Positions 23,801-35,349 of a stretch of DNA of 64,000 bases are shown piece by piece. The position numbers and the translations under genes were made by a program. Origin of the DNA: Zhengitettix transpicula. Lineage: Eukaryota > Arthropoda > Insecta > Orthoptera > Tetrigidae. The stretch covers positions 211,464,746 to 211,528,745 of the forward strand of contig CM073590.1 of the NCBI GenBank assembly GCA_037074705.1, in the 5' to 3' direction. The notes beneath the pieces are model-generated. The model was given only the letters and a program-made list of their open reading frames with translations. It made no database searches and had not been told where the DNA came from. Within the stretch, counting starts at the first letter, position 1; the number at the start of each line of letters is the position of its first letter.

Positions 23801-26577
23801 AAAATAATCAGTAAATGTTACAACCTAATTATATATTCTCAGAAATGAACATAAAGAATTAATTAAATCATTAATATGTATTTCATTCTTCTTTCTATTT
23901 CCCATTTCCAGTTTTACAAGATCTTACACAACAACTATTAACAGCTATGAGCAGCTATGTTTCATTACCAGCTATGCTGCAGAAGATTCTTCAAGATCCT
24001 GCCTATACAGGGGGGAAATTTGGAGACATCCGTGAGCTTATGATGGGTATGTATATAAATAAATGATGAGATATTTGGGAACTCACACTTTCTCCGCCTG
24101 GAATAGTCTTGCCACTGATAACAACTGAACCCTCAATGCCATTATAAATAGAAAATAGCATATAGGCATCCTCCAAAATCAAAATAGCCCACGCCCTATC
24201 CACTACCAAAATCCACTCATGACCAATAAAAAAAATGTAGTCCACTCTGCCCCATAACCTACTTTCTTGGACTCAACTCCATTCTACACCTTGCCTGCAC
24301 TGGACTGCAATCAAACCCAGTTAAAAGAAGAAACATCCTTCAAAAAAACTCCCCAACTGACCAACAGATGCCTTCAGTTGTCCACTCAATATTTTTGACT
24401 GCCCCTGTGGCACTCACTCAAACAAAGCTAGATTCCCAGCCTTTCATGTGATAAGAACAAGAGGTGTGCCATGTCTGTGCAATCATCCAGAATTCTTCAC
24501 AAATAGCCACCAACATTAGAAAAACATTACCTGCTTCTCCTCTCACATCATTTACCAGGTAACTGCAGACTCTTCTCAGATTTCTACATCAGCCAAACAA
24601 AATTACACTTCCCAAACACATTGCTAACCACCATAACACTGTTAAATATATAATTCCCAATAGATACTCACACCCAGAGCCACAACAATAACAATTTGGA
24701 CAAATGCTTCACACTGACCCTACTATAAAGCCTTACCGCCACCCTTTTCGACAGATTCTGAGCTCCATCTTTAGAAACTCTCCTTCCAACACATTCTACA
24801 GTCCAGGAGGAGTCCTGGACTGAACATCCTCTAACTGCCTTTCCGTAGCCACACACTCACTTACTCTGACATATTTTTTACCTTCCACCTATATTTGTTT
24901 GTATATATATATGTACATATACATGTATGTATATCTCCATTATTTCTCACAAAAAAATTCATTTGTTGTGACCTTTCCTTGAATGATTTGTTGGGTGTCA
25001 ATTGAATTCAACACTGTTTAGTGGCACAGAATTCTATCCTGGGAAAGAAATTTAAGCCTCTGAAAATTTTATATGTTCCTTCGTATCCAACATACAGACA
25101 CTGGCTCTCAGTTTAAGGTAAGTTTGTGAAACAGTCTCTATTTCCTACTCATAAGATTATATGTGGATAACAATTTTATTATTCATATATTCCACAATTT
25201 CCTTTCCTTCCTATATATACCTAGAAGTAATCTACTTTGACAGTTATTTTAACACATTGCTATTCAAACAGCAATACATAAAGCAATGTCTTTTTCTCAT
25301 TACTAGTAGCTATAAGTGTATTTGATAACTGTACATCCATAATAATTAATAAAAGTACATGTGCACACATCATCCTTCTTGTGTGTGTTAGTTCCTTCTG
25401 CTTGCTCTTAAACTTGATATGACTAAAAAGAATTTATCAGAACCAAGTATTTCATGACAGCAGTGGAAATTTACATTCTCATCTAGGTACCAAAGACAAT
25501 TAAATGGGTTAAAAGTTTTAATACTAAAATATGTGTAAAAAGTATACTGCAAAATGAAAGCATATGTTTAAGAAGAAATTTCGTAATAAAAAAAATATGA
25601 ATAAAACCTCTAGTTTATTTATCTATTTATAATATTTTTTTATTTATTCTGTTAAAGGTATGCTGAGCAACTCCTGCTATGAAGAAACTCTGCTTCAGGC
25701 TACATCAAGGCTGCTCAGTTCAGATTTGCACTTTCGTCTAGCAAAATTATTAGCTGATGTCAGTAAAGGTATCCCTGCCCACAGCTCTGTCTGTGGACAC
25801 TGTAATGGTCCCATTGATAAACTTCGAGAAACAGATACTGTCATTGTTTTTAGGTATGTTATGGTTTCATTGCTTATAAATGACATTCATATAATAAAGC
25901 AAATTAAAAGCTAAAATAAGATTTTTACTTATGAAAATAAATATTTTTATTATAATTAGATTTATTTTCAGCAGTAAAAATTCAGAATAATCAATACTAC
26001 TAATTAAATTGTACATAGGTAGTGTTAACTCTGATAAGTGTAAAGTTATTTGGTTAACTTATCATGTAAGATCATAGTCTGAAATAACTACACTTGCTGC
26101 AAATTCTTTCGTTTCAACTTTACAAACAACATACTGTATCAAAAATCTTAAAGGATTTAACAATTGTTTTTTAATTGCAGTTGCGGGCATAGTTGCCACT
26201 CGAAGTGTGTAAAAACTCCTGTTCATTGTTATAGATGTAATTGTCCCAGTTCTTCTAGTTCTACACCTATCCCAGAAGCACAGGTAAGTATTTAATATTA
26301 AATTTTAGAAGGTCAAATACATTCCATAAAAAATTGTACCAAAATTTTAAGTTCAATAGCAGATTGCACTGGTTTAACATCATTAATAGTTTTGGCTTAA
26401 ACTTACTTTGCTAAGTTAAACAATAAAAAATATATACTTTTCTATTTACTATTTCAGGAAGCTTCATTTGTTCCTAAATTAAGTTCATCATTCTCTGATG
26501 AAACTGTGATTCATAGTCAGGACTTTGCTCTAAAACTGGCACCACCACCTAACATTGATCTGGAAGGAATATTTTAA
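7868..26577 (+). CDS. VPS8: VPS8, CORVET complex subunit
   Basis: Complete gene of 23 coding exons, 1327 aa (human about 1430). Exons: 7868-7948, 8108-8239, 8310-8495, 10099-10392, 11425-11649, 12006-12185, 12989-13240, 16654-16788, 16870-16983, 17068-17183, 17252-17420, 18561-18741, 18900-19101, 20143-20293, 20372-20616, 20718-20898, 21014-21153, 21226-21382, 23460-23748, 23912-24046, 25658-25853, 26181-26283, 26458-26577. All junctions are GT-AG and phases agree throughout. An acidic N-terminus precedes a beta-propeller (about 134-500; [20 protein letters not shown] block) and an alpha-solenoid ([28 protein letters not shown]). A C-terminal RING-H2 has ligands C1234, C1237, C1255, H1257, H1260, C1263, C1270 and C1273. 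As part of CORVET, VPS8 tethers Rab5-positive early endosomes for fusion. Introns 3, 4, 7, 11 and 18 carry repeats; intron 7 holds a LINE. Polyadenylation signals are at 26591 and 26668. Confidence 0.96.
8661..8951. repeat. (TA)n tracts and long palindrome in VPS8 intron 3
   Basis: Perfect AT/TA dinucleotide runs occupy 8661-8718 and 8793-8868. The second sits at the centre of an inverted repeat. The left arm (about 8720-8792) contains TTTAGAGCAACACAAAAACT and GAAAGCAATAA; the right arm (8880-8951) contains TTATTGCTTTCAGTTTTTGT and GTTGCTCTAAA, with GGTCACAAA / TTTGTGACC further out. The left arm has a ~16 bp extra segment. This looks like a short inverted-repeat element whose loop is, or has become, a TA microsatellite, and it could extrude a cruciform. 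Confidence 0.85.
9066..9228 (-). other. Candidate antisense exon in VPS8 intron 3, unidentified
   Basis: On the minus strand, a TTTTAATTCAG acceptor precedes 9228 and a GTAAAT donor follows 9066. The 163 bp between them is open and strongly protein-like, with blocks such as [18 protein letters not shown] and [18 protein letters not shown]. No neighbouring exon or start codon was found. It may be an exon of a nested gene, or a captured or pseudogene fragment. I do not recognise the family. Confidence 0.35.
10519..10910 (-). mobile_element. SINE-like / RTE-tail-like retroelement fragment
   Basis: Read on the minus strand, it starts AACTAGCTGGGTGCCTGGCA and ends in CACACACAAAGTCTATTTTA followed by TTTATTAGA. 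The same start (CTAGTTGGGTGCCCGGCGTT) and end (TTTTATTTATTAGATT) bound the plus-strand copy at 53971-54777. The shared ends point to a retroposed family related to RTE- or CR1-type tails. It lies in VPS8 intron 4 and has no coding content. Confidence 0.65.
13700..16530 (-). mobile_element. Degenerate non-LTR retrotransposon (Jockey/CR1-like) in VPS8 intron 7
   Basis: On the minus strand, remnants appear in the expected order with frameshifts and stops. First comes an ORF1-type esterase-like block ([16 protein letters not shown], then [11 protein letters not shown]). An AP endonuclease follows, with [10 protein letters not shown] and the catalytic-loop motif [11 protein letters not shown]. The reverse transcriptase comes last, with [37 protein letters not shown] and the YADDT active site. 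Sequence after the palm domain is absent, so the 3' part has been deleted. The SGNH-esterase ORF1 plus APE plus RT layout fits the CR1/Jockey superfamily. Exact ends and target duplication could not be set. Confidence 0.85.
17740..17950 (+). mobile_element. Possible LINE reverse-transcriptase C-terminal fragment
   Basis: In VPS8 intron 11, the plus strand reads [20 protein letters not shown] and continues FKCELHKF, resembling the conserved FNKLP...IK...FK.KLK block near the end of Jockey-type reverse transcriptases. There is no flanking domain, poly-A or target duplication, so support is limited to this one motif. Confidence 0.35.
22141..22435. repeat. Hairpin (foldback) element, copy in VPS8 intron 18
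   Basis: An almost symmetrical inverted repeat. The left arm reads AATAATAAGAAAGATAGCCA then AATACAGACAAAA, through CCTTTCTTCAGG, to GTGACACAATTGCACTAGTC. The right arm mirrors it from GACTAGTGCAGTTGTGTCAC back to TTTTGTCTGTATTTGGCTAT. The centre is about 20 bp. It is the clearest full member of the family; half copies lie at 52430, 53865, 55385 and 58775. Confidence 0.85.
24047..25657. other. VPS8 intron 20, no recognised content
   Basis: A 1.6 kb intron. The stretch 24060-24860 is GC-richer than neighbouring introns and may be an old transposon, but no domain or terminal repeat was recognised. A short TA/GT-rich tract lies at about 24900-24932. Confidence 0.4.
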
Positions 26578-27091
26578 AAACACCCTACTGAATAAATGAA
26601 AAGCTGCTACCAAAGACTGCCTACTTTGTACATTCCTATTTGCATTTATAATGTACAAAAATTATTTAATAAATTTATTATTTGTTTTGTAATACCAAAT
26701 TTATTTGTCATGAAATGCCTGTCATCAACTAAAAAAAACAGTAAACCTTAACAATACACCTAAATGCTCCCCCCCCCCCCAAATTGAATTCAAGAATCTC
26801 AAAAGTTTTGTCAAGTATTTCCTTTGTGGTGAAATATTTTTAATAGCATTGTTGTAAATATAGATGATGTAGAAAAATCACCAGGGTAAAAGTGTCCTGA
26901 ATTTCAGCAATTTTAAATCACATTTGATCTCAGCGCAATTTTATTTAGCTTAAGGTTCCAGTATTGCATATAAGATAATAATACAAATGAAAAAATTGTA
27001 TTTCTTAACATTTATAAGGCTTTTCAATTATATTTATAAAATATATACATATACAGCATATAAAAACCAACAACAATAAAATGTTTTCTTC
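26578..27091. other. Convergent 3' region between VPS8 and RMC1
   Basis: Only 514 bp separate the two stop codons. VPS8 polyadenylation signals AATAAA lie at 26591-26596 and 26668-26673. A poly-C run is at about 26770-26780. The RMC1 cleavage site should fall in the right half; no perfect reverse-strand AATAAA close to its stop is obvious. The 3' UTRs could overlap. Confidence 0.6.
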
Positions 27092-30000
27092 TCACTCTGC
27101 AATTGGTAAGCTGGGATCCCCAAATAAGGTCTGATAATATTTAACATAGTTTTCACAATGTTCTCCTGAAAAAAGTAAATTTTATTTTCATTCATATTTT
27201 ACTAGATCACAATGAAGTAATTTTTCTTCTAAAACAACTTTTATAAATCAGTACTGAAAGTGTAGCTTTATAAAGTCTGCAGCTGCTCTTGGTAGTTAGT
27301 TTGCATTCTGTCTGGGCTACAGTTATAGTGAATATAGACTTAATTCAACATGCTAGGCTTTTTTTTTATCTTCCTACTTGAATTTTGAAGGACAACATGA
27401 GCAAATTTTGTTGTTATAAACAAATTTTGTGTGTCATTTATTTCGGAGGTCACACTTTCTTCTAACAAACATCCCAATTATAATGATTTTTTTATTTTAT
27501 GTTGATAAAAAAATTAATGTTTGAAAATCAATAAATCCAACATTTAAACAACATTGAATTTATTCATACAAATAATTTTGAGAGGAGGATCAAATATTGG
27601 AGCGTCAAACTTTAATTAAAATTCTTTAAGATAATAAAGGAGGTTGAATTATAACAATGGAGTGAACTCTTACAAAGAAAATTCCCATAAATTATAAATC
27701 TTAATTTTTAGAACATTAACTTTCAAAATAATGACATATCCTACCTTTGGCAAATGAACTGTTTCCTTTCAACCTTTGGTTTCTTTGTTCAAAGAATTTG
27801 AAAACAGAATAGAATATAGAAGAATCACCAGTAGCTTTGGCAGCTTCTAGAAACTTTCGAGCTGATACTTGATCTACAGCTCCAGTATTACGTACGAACC
27901 TAAATATTGATAAAACATACTTTTGTTTATAATTCATATTAATAATATTTATATTCTTAAGAGTAATAAAAAGTTCATGTTACTTTTTATTACACTGATG
28001 TAACAGATAATTTTCCGTGGATGAAAGGATAAATTTTCTAAATGGTGATATTCATATACTCTTGTTGACCATCAGATAATACAGAAGTTTCCACAGCTGT
28101 TAATTTTTGTAATGTCCTTAATTAAAATTCTTTAACATTTCTGTTCCTTTGATATGAATATATTACAGTTGTTTAGTTCCAAATTAGTTTACAAGATTGA
28201 CAAAGAATATGTTTACTTCCATTTTCTACTTGGTTTTCTTGAAAATGATTACAAGACTAAGTAAAATGAATCTAATGTGGCATTTTACGAAATAATATAT
28301 AAGGTATAAAAATTGAAATTGGAAACTCATTCCGGCAGCCAAATTTTAATGATTTGATGAAGAGCATTACAAAGAGAAAGTAATTTCAATTAAAATAGTG
28401 GGTGCATCACTTATATTGTATGCAACTTATTCCTAGTACGTGAACAAATACCTTAAAGCCGCTAATATTAGCTGTTTTGATAGTAGAACTTCAATTATCT
28501 CCTCATTAGCTGTAGAAAGTCTCTTTAACATGTCTAGTGCAAGTTGATGAGCAGCTGGATATAAATTTTCCAGGGACAGAAGAAGACAAGCCTATACATT
28601 GGAGGAAATTACAACTCAGTTAAGTGTAAAAATATGGTGATCTGTAAATTAGTATACAAGTAAGCAACACCTTGATTTTCACTGCATGCAAAGTAAATGT
28701 TACTACTCTCTCCTCTCAATTTTATTTCAAAGATAAGATATCATGTTATGTTCAGCAATCATATATTTCCCAACACAAATATGAACAAATATATTTGAAA
28801 AATTTTAATTAGTTCACAGCATCAATGTGCTATATGGGTAGTCTGTTTATGTCATTCAGAACAACATATTTTAACTAGCTGCTGTTTCTGAAAGGAAATC
28901 ATTCCTACTTTTGCTGAGTTACAAACAAAAAGAGAGAGACCTTGGAAAAATTATCTATTTATATATTATATATTTTAAATAGTAAAAAAATGGCAAATAA
29001 ACCATTATTGGTTATTTCAAGAAAACTATTTCATAAAATCAGTCAGTAAAATTAAAGTATCATTGTTCACTATAGTAGAATTCCCTTCCTATTGTTTCTA
29101 TTCTGCATATAATCTTAAATTCAACAGTTATTTGGTTGATGAATTTTTTATACAATTTAATACATTTTATTTGCTCATAAATATGATTATTATGTTTACC
29201 AATTATATTTGAATAATTAATAATAGTTGAAATAAAAACATAAAAAGCAAACATTTATATGTAAAACTTACAAGAGGTTTAGAATCTGAAACAACATGGT
29301 ACTGGAGCAGCTGATGTAACTGATAATAAGCCTTATAGTGAACTAATGAATTTATAACTAATTCATGTAAATAATGTTGGACAGGAATATGGTTATCTGT
29401 CAACGACCGGATATACTCCAATAAAACCCAAACAACAAATTTACCACCTGTAAAAGAAATTATAATTTAATAATTATGACAAATAGCTATGAACACAAAT
29501 ATAATGTTATATACAGAAATCACTACACACCAACACCAATCATGGCTTCCAATGAAGTAAAATATAAATATTCAAATATAAAAATAAAATAAAAATCAAC
29601 GTCGATCATTAAAATAGTAATTTATAACAGATTCAAATGATATAATATATAAGGATGCAGCAAAAAATCATAAGGTAATTTTAATAAATAAAGCATACCA
29701 AAAATTTCAAATAGTGTACATAAAATTAATGGGTGATTTATAAGATGAAGTACATGTGTAATAACTAGTACTTTTCACTATAACTTTCCTAGTAACTTAT
29801 GTAATACCTCCATTATCCATATCCTTGCTATGATCAGAATATCTTGAAAAGATATTTGTGTACATATCTGCCTGATCAATAACCACTGAGGCTTTAGGTA
29901 TTGAAGGTACATTCACTTTATTTTGATTCACTGCAAGTCCAGATGATGCAGGTGTTCCCATCTGAAAGCCATAAATGATAAATACTAGACTGAAATTATG

Positions 30001-33000
30001 TAGCAAAATAACTAAATGAATTCATAAAGGCTTCTCAGGTTACTGAGATAACCCAGGTGGAAACCCGAGAAGCCTATCTGAATTATATTTACCGGGAAAG
30101 CATTCAATCTCTAATGACTAAATGAAAGTTGATGTAACTATCCATTCACATCCATTTTTACATTAAAAATGTAATTAATCTTTATGTCCAGCAACTTTCC
30201 TACTTCAAACAATTTTTCAACAAAACTAAAACTATCTGCAGAGTGAAGTTTATATTTACAGTCAACAGATTAATAATCAAAACCATTCACAGTTTTAATA
30301 ATTATGTGCAATATTGAAACTCTTAAATCTTACTTCATAATATTGTATTCATTTAATGACTATTATATCATTTCAATTTGAAGGCTCATTAAACTTTTGT
30401 CAACAATTTTTATTCTTACCTGACTTTGCATTTCTGCATCCAAGAAACTCAAATAAACATCATTAAGATGGTCAAATAGTTCAGAAATAACAACAAGATA
30501 ACCACGATTTTGTTCATTAGGTTCCAATATATCTTGCAAAACCTGTAAAGGAGTATAATTCTCAATCAAGGCATTAAAATGATATAGAACTATATACACA
30601 GGTGATGTTTAGTATGCAAACATCCTAGTTTGAATGAACTCGTTTAGATCATTCACTGTTGTGAGAACTACCATTCGATCTCACTTAGTTCTACATCAAA
30701 CTAGTTCAAATGAACATGTTATTCATCATTATGATCAAACTCAAATAATAATTAAAACATAACTATTCCTATGACTTCAATACAAAAAATACACCCAAAT
30801 TGTCTATAAAATATGAAGAATAAATTTTTGGTAGCAAAAATTAACAATCATTTGTGTGTTCATAACCTCTGCAAAATCCTCTCACAAAAAAAGAAGAATG
30901 AACTGTATGTTACAAGTTTGAAAAAAATTAGCTTTTCCAATAGAAGCTTAACACAATTATTTAGCACAAAGCAGAATTTGGAGCTACTTGCCTTGATTAC
31001 TACTGGTTTGGAATCTTTGCGTTGCATAAGAAAGTCCACTAGTAAACATTTATCTGGTATAAGAGGCACAAGTGGTTCAAGAATCAATTCAACATACCTA
31101 AACAAAAGTTATTTTTATAAAACCCAATACAAATCTTAAATCTAAATGAACCTCTGCATTCTATTTATAAATTTACCTACCACAAGCATCCAATTTTTGC
31201 ATCAATTACAATATTTGGTTGAAATAAAATCCAATTTGCTGAATCTAAATACACTTTAAAGTAATATATTTGTTAAATATCTGAGATATAAATACTCTTA
31301 AACTGAAATATTAACAATATTATAAATGTATAATTCTAACAATTAATAGTGGTAAAAATTATTCTCATTATATTAGCAATTTAATTATTTAAAATAATTA
31401 AGGATACATAGTTCACAATGCATTTGAGCTGGCTCATTAACGTGAGTTGCATTTGTAGGTGGCAGTCGCAGGCTAAAAGGTTTTATGGGCCTTGGAGATG
31501 CTATAGGCTGATGATATGTAACCAAACCATCATATTCTCCATTCATGTTTATGTCAAACAACATTGATGTCTACAATAAAATTAAAATCCACTATTAGTA
31601 ATCTATCCCTTTTACATATCTTACAATTACATGCAAGTACATTACTTGGGAGAATTGTGATTTTGTAATTTTCATGTTAGTTAAAAATATACTACATCTC
31701 TTGATTTACCTTAGATGCCTGATGATGAACAACAATTAGGTTATCAACAACATTAATTGCAAACCGCCCACTCATATCCAACCGTAAAATATGAGACTTT
31801 TTGGACATTAGCATCCTGTAAATAATTAAGTTATCTCAGAATACAGTATTGGCATAAGTTTGAGTAGATTTAGAAAAATCAGATAGCAAATAATTTGCAC
31901 AAATGCTATAGTGAATATTAAATTGTTTATGAAAATCAAGATACAGTCTACATGTATCTCAAATAAAATTGAGATTATAATACATACTTTTGAATAGTAT
32001 ACACCACAACTTCTGCACCTAGGGATCCTATTCCTCTTGGCTGATGTCTTAATACTAGAATACTGGGTTGACCGTATAAAACAGCCAAAATCACATCACG
32101 TGCTAATAAACATAGTTTTTGTGGTTTTGGAATCACAGGCAATTCAACTGAAAAAAATTAAGATATGATATGAAATTTAATCATAACTTTTCTTCCAAAT
32201 ATATAGGAATCAATTAATATTTCATGAGAATAATAACATAATGTCAATAACTTAAATGCAAGTTTCATTTTATTATTTAGTGCCAAGTATTTTTTAATTA
32301 AATATATGCACACAGAAGCAGAATGAAAAATTACAAGATTAATTTTTTCATATAATAGGTTCACTATACATCACCTATGCAGCCATAATTTTTTTTAAAT
32401 ATATTTCCATTTTGAGTAAAAGTAATAATACTGTATCAGTAAAAACATCCGTTCCCATGTCTAAATTGCATTTAAACTGAATTATGCTTACAAAATTTGA
32501 AATATATAAAAGTTTATCTTCAAATTGTGAAACTTTGATTGAATTAGTAACCAATTGTTTTCAATTACATCAATATATTGATTAGTCAGAAAATAGAAAA
32601 TACTTATATCCCATAAACATAAATATTAATGTTTTGATAAGTATTCTTTATTTAATTGTTTCATATTGAATTAAAGTGACTCGAGTCTGTAAGAACTCAA
32701 GGTGAAGGCAATTTAATGAGATGACAAACATTGGGAGTAAAAAATTATGAATTTCTACAAAGCTGTTACAGAAGCTAAAAAATTATTACATTCCAATTAA
32801 ATTATAAAATTAAATATTTCCTCTCATAAATTCATGTTACTTTATGTGTAAAAGTACATTTATACAAACTTTAAAATATTAAAATGGGATTATATTAAGG
32901 ACTCATTATTTGATAAATAATTCACTATGCATTTCCATTAATATAAATCTTACAGTTGTTTTTTGCCCTGTATTTAAAAATGTATTTTTATTGATTTATA

Positions 33001-35349
33001 AAATATTTTAAACATTTTTTTAATTTTTTATTTATATATTCAACAATATGTTTCCACTACACCCATGAAAACTTAAAACATAATATTAGTTTGTACACTA
33101 ACTAGAAAAAGAAGCAGCCAATTAACATACAAAATAGGTGACAAATAAATACCACAAATTGTTTTCGTCAAGAGATTGAAAACTGCAAGAGCAACAAGAA
33201 GACATGCTGCACTAAGTGAAGAACATGGACAAGGATTGCATAAATGTGTAGTATTTATTTCAGAACTTAATTTTTTTTCTGTTAATTGGCTACTTCTTAA
33301 TCTAATTAGTATACAAAAAAACACAATTCATATTTTTCCAAATAACAGGTTTTTTTACATTATGATGTAAAAATTTATTTAAAAACAAAAACTATTCTTA
33401 AGAAAAAGGGAGTGAAGATTATACTGCATAAAATAATTTGAATAATTTATCAGAAATAGCAAGGACTAACTTTCAAGTTTGTTTAATTTATGAATGCTAT
33501 TTTGCTTAAACTGCAACGGCTGTACTTGATTCCCAAGTGTGCCTGAAGAAAGGAGCATTAAATAACTCTGGGGACAATAAACAAACCAATTTACATTCAA
33601 ACTGAGCGATTTTAGAGCTTTCAGGTTTCGTTTTTCTGGTAATACCTGTAGAAGAGAAAGAACAATAAAGTAAGTTCAAATGTAGTTAAGTCTTTTGTAT
33701 ATACTAATATTTTCTTTAATTGATAATTAATTTACTATTGAGGTGCTTGCAGAAAAATAACTTGTTGAATTTTACATTATTTAACTGTGTGCAGTAACAT
33801 TAAATTAAAGCTTACCTGAAACATTTCAACCCCATGATCAGTAACAAAAACAATCTCATTGGTATGTGTCCAAACAAAACCTAAAATTACTGTATTCTTT
33901 CCTTTGCAGCTCTGGGAATATTCAACACTATCCATTTCTCCAATAAAGTTGATAAATTCCTATTTAAAGTTAAAAAAAAACTTTAAAATATAATAGATCT
34001 TAATATACATTTTATTTAAAATAGGTTGGAGTGAAGCACTAAAAATAGATAGAAAAAGGGTGTGCTTACAACAGAGGTTTTGGTTCGTTGAATAGCTAGT
34101 ACTTTCTGATTAGGAGAAAATTTAATTGATATTACTGGGCCCTTATCTTCCATTCGGAAACTTGTATTTGTTTCTTCAGTAGGTCCCTTGACAATTACTC
34201 CTGTAACACCTCCAGATCGGACAGCAAACACCTTAAAAATCATACCATATGTAATATAAAATAGGATTTAAAAAACTGATTTGTATAAAAAAAATACACT
34301 AAAGAAGGGTACAAATTAATGTTTACCTAACATTCTCATAAGAATATTATTCACGTCTGATTCTATTTCCATATTTTCACGATTTCAAGACCCAATGTTG
34401 TTCCTTATAAAATTATAGTATTCTTTAAACCACATTAATGGCTCATTTATCCTGCTTATCTTGATAACTATACACGAATCTCTCATTTTTAACTCCTTAA
34501 ATGTTTGTTATATTTCTACAGTATTCAGAAACCATTCCTTATGTCTGCACATTATTGTATACATATTTTGTCTCCTCTTAAAGAACACAAAAATGATTGT
34601 AATGAACTGGGTAAACAAATAAATCAAGTCAATAATAGGAAATTTAATCAAAATTTTGCATTCAAACAAGTCTATTACTTCTGTAAAAGTAATATTAGTA
34701 TTATGTCATACTTCATAGAACTTATCAAGAATATGGACTTTACAGATGTGGAATGAGTTGTCATATTAACGGATATAATAATAATACTTTATTTATCCAA
34801 GGCATGAAAAAACAGGATGGGGCATTATCAATAAGAGTAGGTGTTACATCAGATGTACAATTTTATACTTATTAATGTACTTAAATTACAGAAAAAAATG
34901 CAGTGATTCTAATTAACAATCCAAAAATTCACTAAAATAGTAATAAGGCCTCCTGAGAAACCATCTTTGTATTATTTTAAAAAATGTAGTTGGAGGTTTG
35001 TTACATCTTCTGGTTAGTTTCGAACACCACTATGTTGAAAGCTATTATTAATGTAGGAAATATTTGCCTTTTTTCCATGCATTATTCTTATGACTTTCTT
35101 TTGTGTTATTAATTTATTTTGCACATGACCTGAGTGACCCCATAATAATAATCATATTAACAATTAATTGAAAAATTTTCGTACGTGTCATAAAATTACT
35201 TATAGGTTTATTTTAATTTAAATCTAATTCTATACCTGTTTATTGGAGTCATCGAAAAATACGTTTGTTACTTTACTAACTGCTTCGAAGCGTATAGGAT
35301 TTGGAGATAGCTCCAAATAATAGTTTTCTGAGTAATTTTCCATTGCCAT
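27092..35349 (-). CDS. RMC1: RMC1, regulator of MON1-CCZ1
   Basis: Complete 15-exon gene on the minus strand, 671 aa (human 657). Exons in order: 35236-35349, 34070-34231, 33816-33959, 33471-33645, 31988-32147, 31710-31815, 31408-31570, 31181-31244, 30992-31097, 30420-30542, 29808-29961, 29272-29447, 28452-28591, 27745-27899, 27092-27165. Phases are consistent. Intron 9 has a GC donor (AAG|GCAAGT); the rest are GT-AG. The start at 35349 gives MAMENY; a second in-frame ATG lies two codons on. The N-terminal half (VFAVRSGGVTGVIVKGP, ILGFVWTHTNEIVFVTDHG) is beta-propeller-like. The C-terminal Mic1 region has LLEYIRSLTD, VQHYLHELVI, LLQYHVVSDSKPL and SARKFLEAAK. RMC1 supports Mon1-Ccz1 as Rab7 exchange factor in endosome maturation and autophagy. 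Intron 1 holds a LINE fragment. Confidence 0.96.
34761..35161 (-). mobile_element. 5'-truncated LINE with 10 bp target duplication, RMC1 intron 1
   Basis: Perfect direct repeats TCATATTAAC at 34761-34770 and 35152-35161 bound a 381 bp insert. On the minus strand the insert encodes a reverse-transcriptase C-terminal piece (WGHSGHVQNKLITQKKVIRI), then stops. It ends with GCCTTGGATAAATAAAGTAT and a (TAT)n tail, typical of Jockey-like 3' ends. The clean duplication suggests a fairly recent insertion. It lies in the same orientation as RMC1 transcription. Confidence 0.9.

Noticed and set aside
24003..24245. 80-codon minus-strand frame in VPS8 intron 20
   Set aside because: No recognisable domain or splice signals; likely chance within a GC-richer old repeat.
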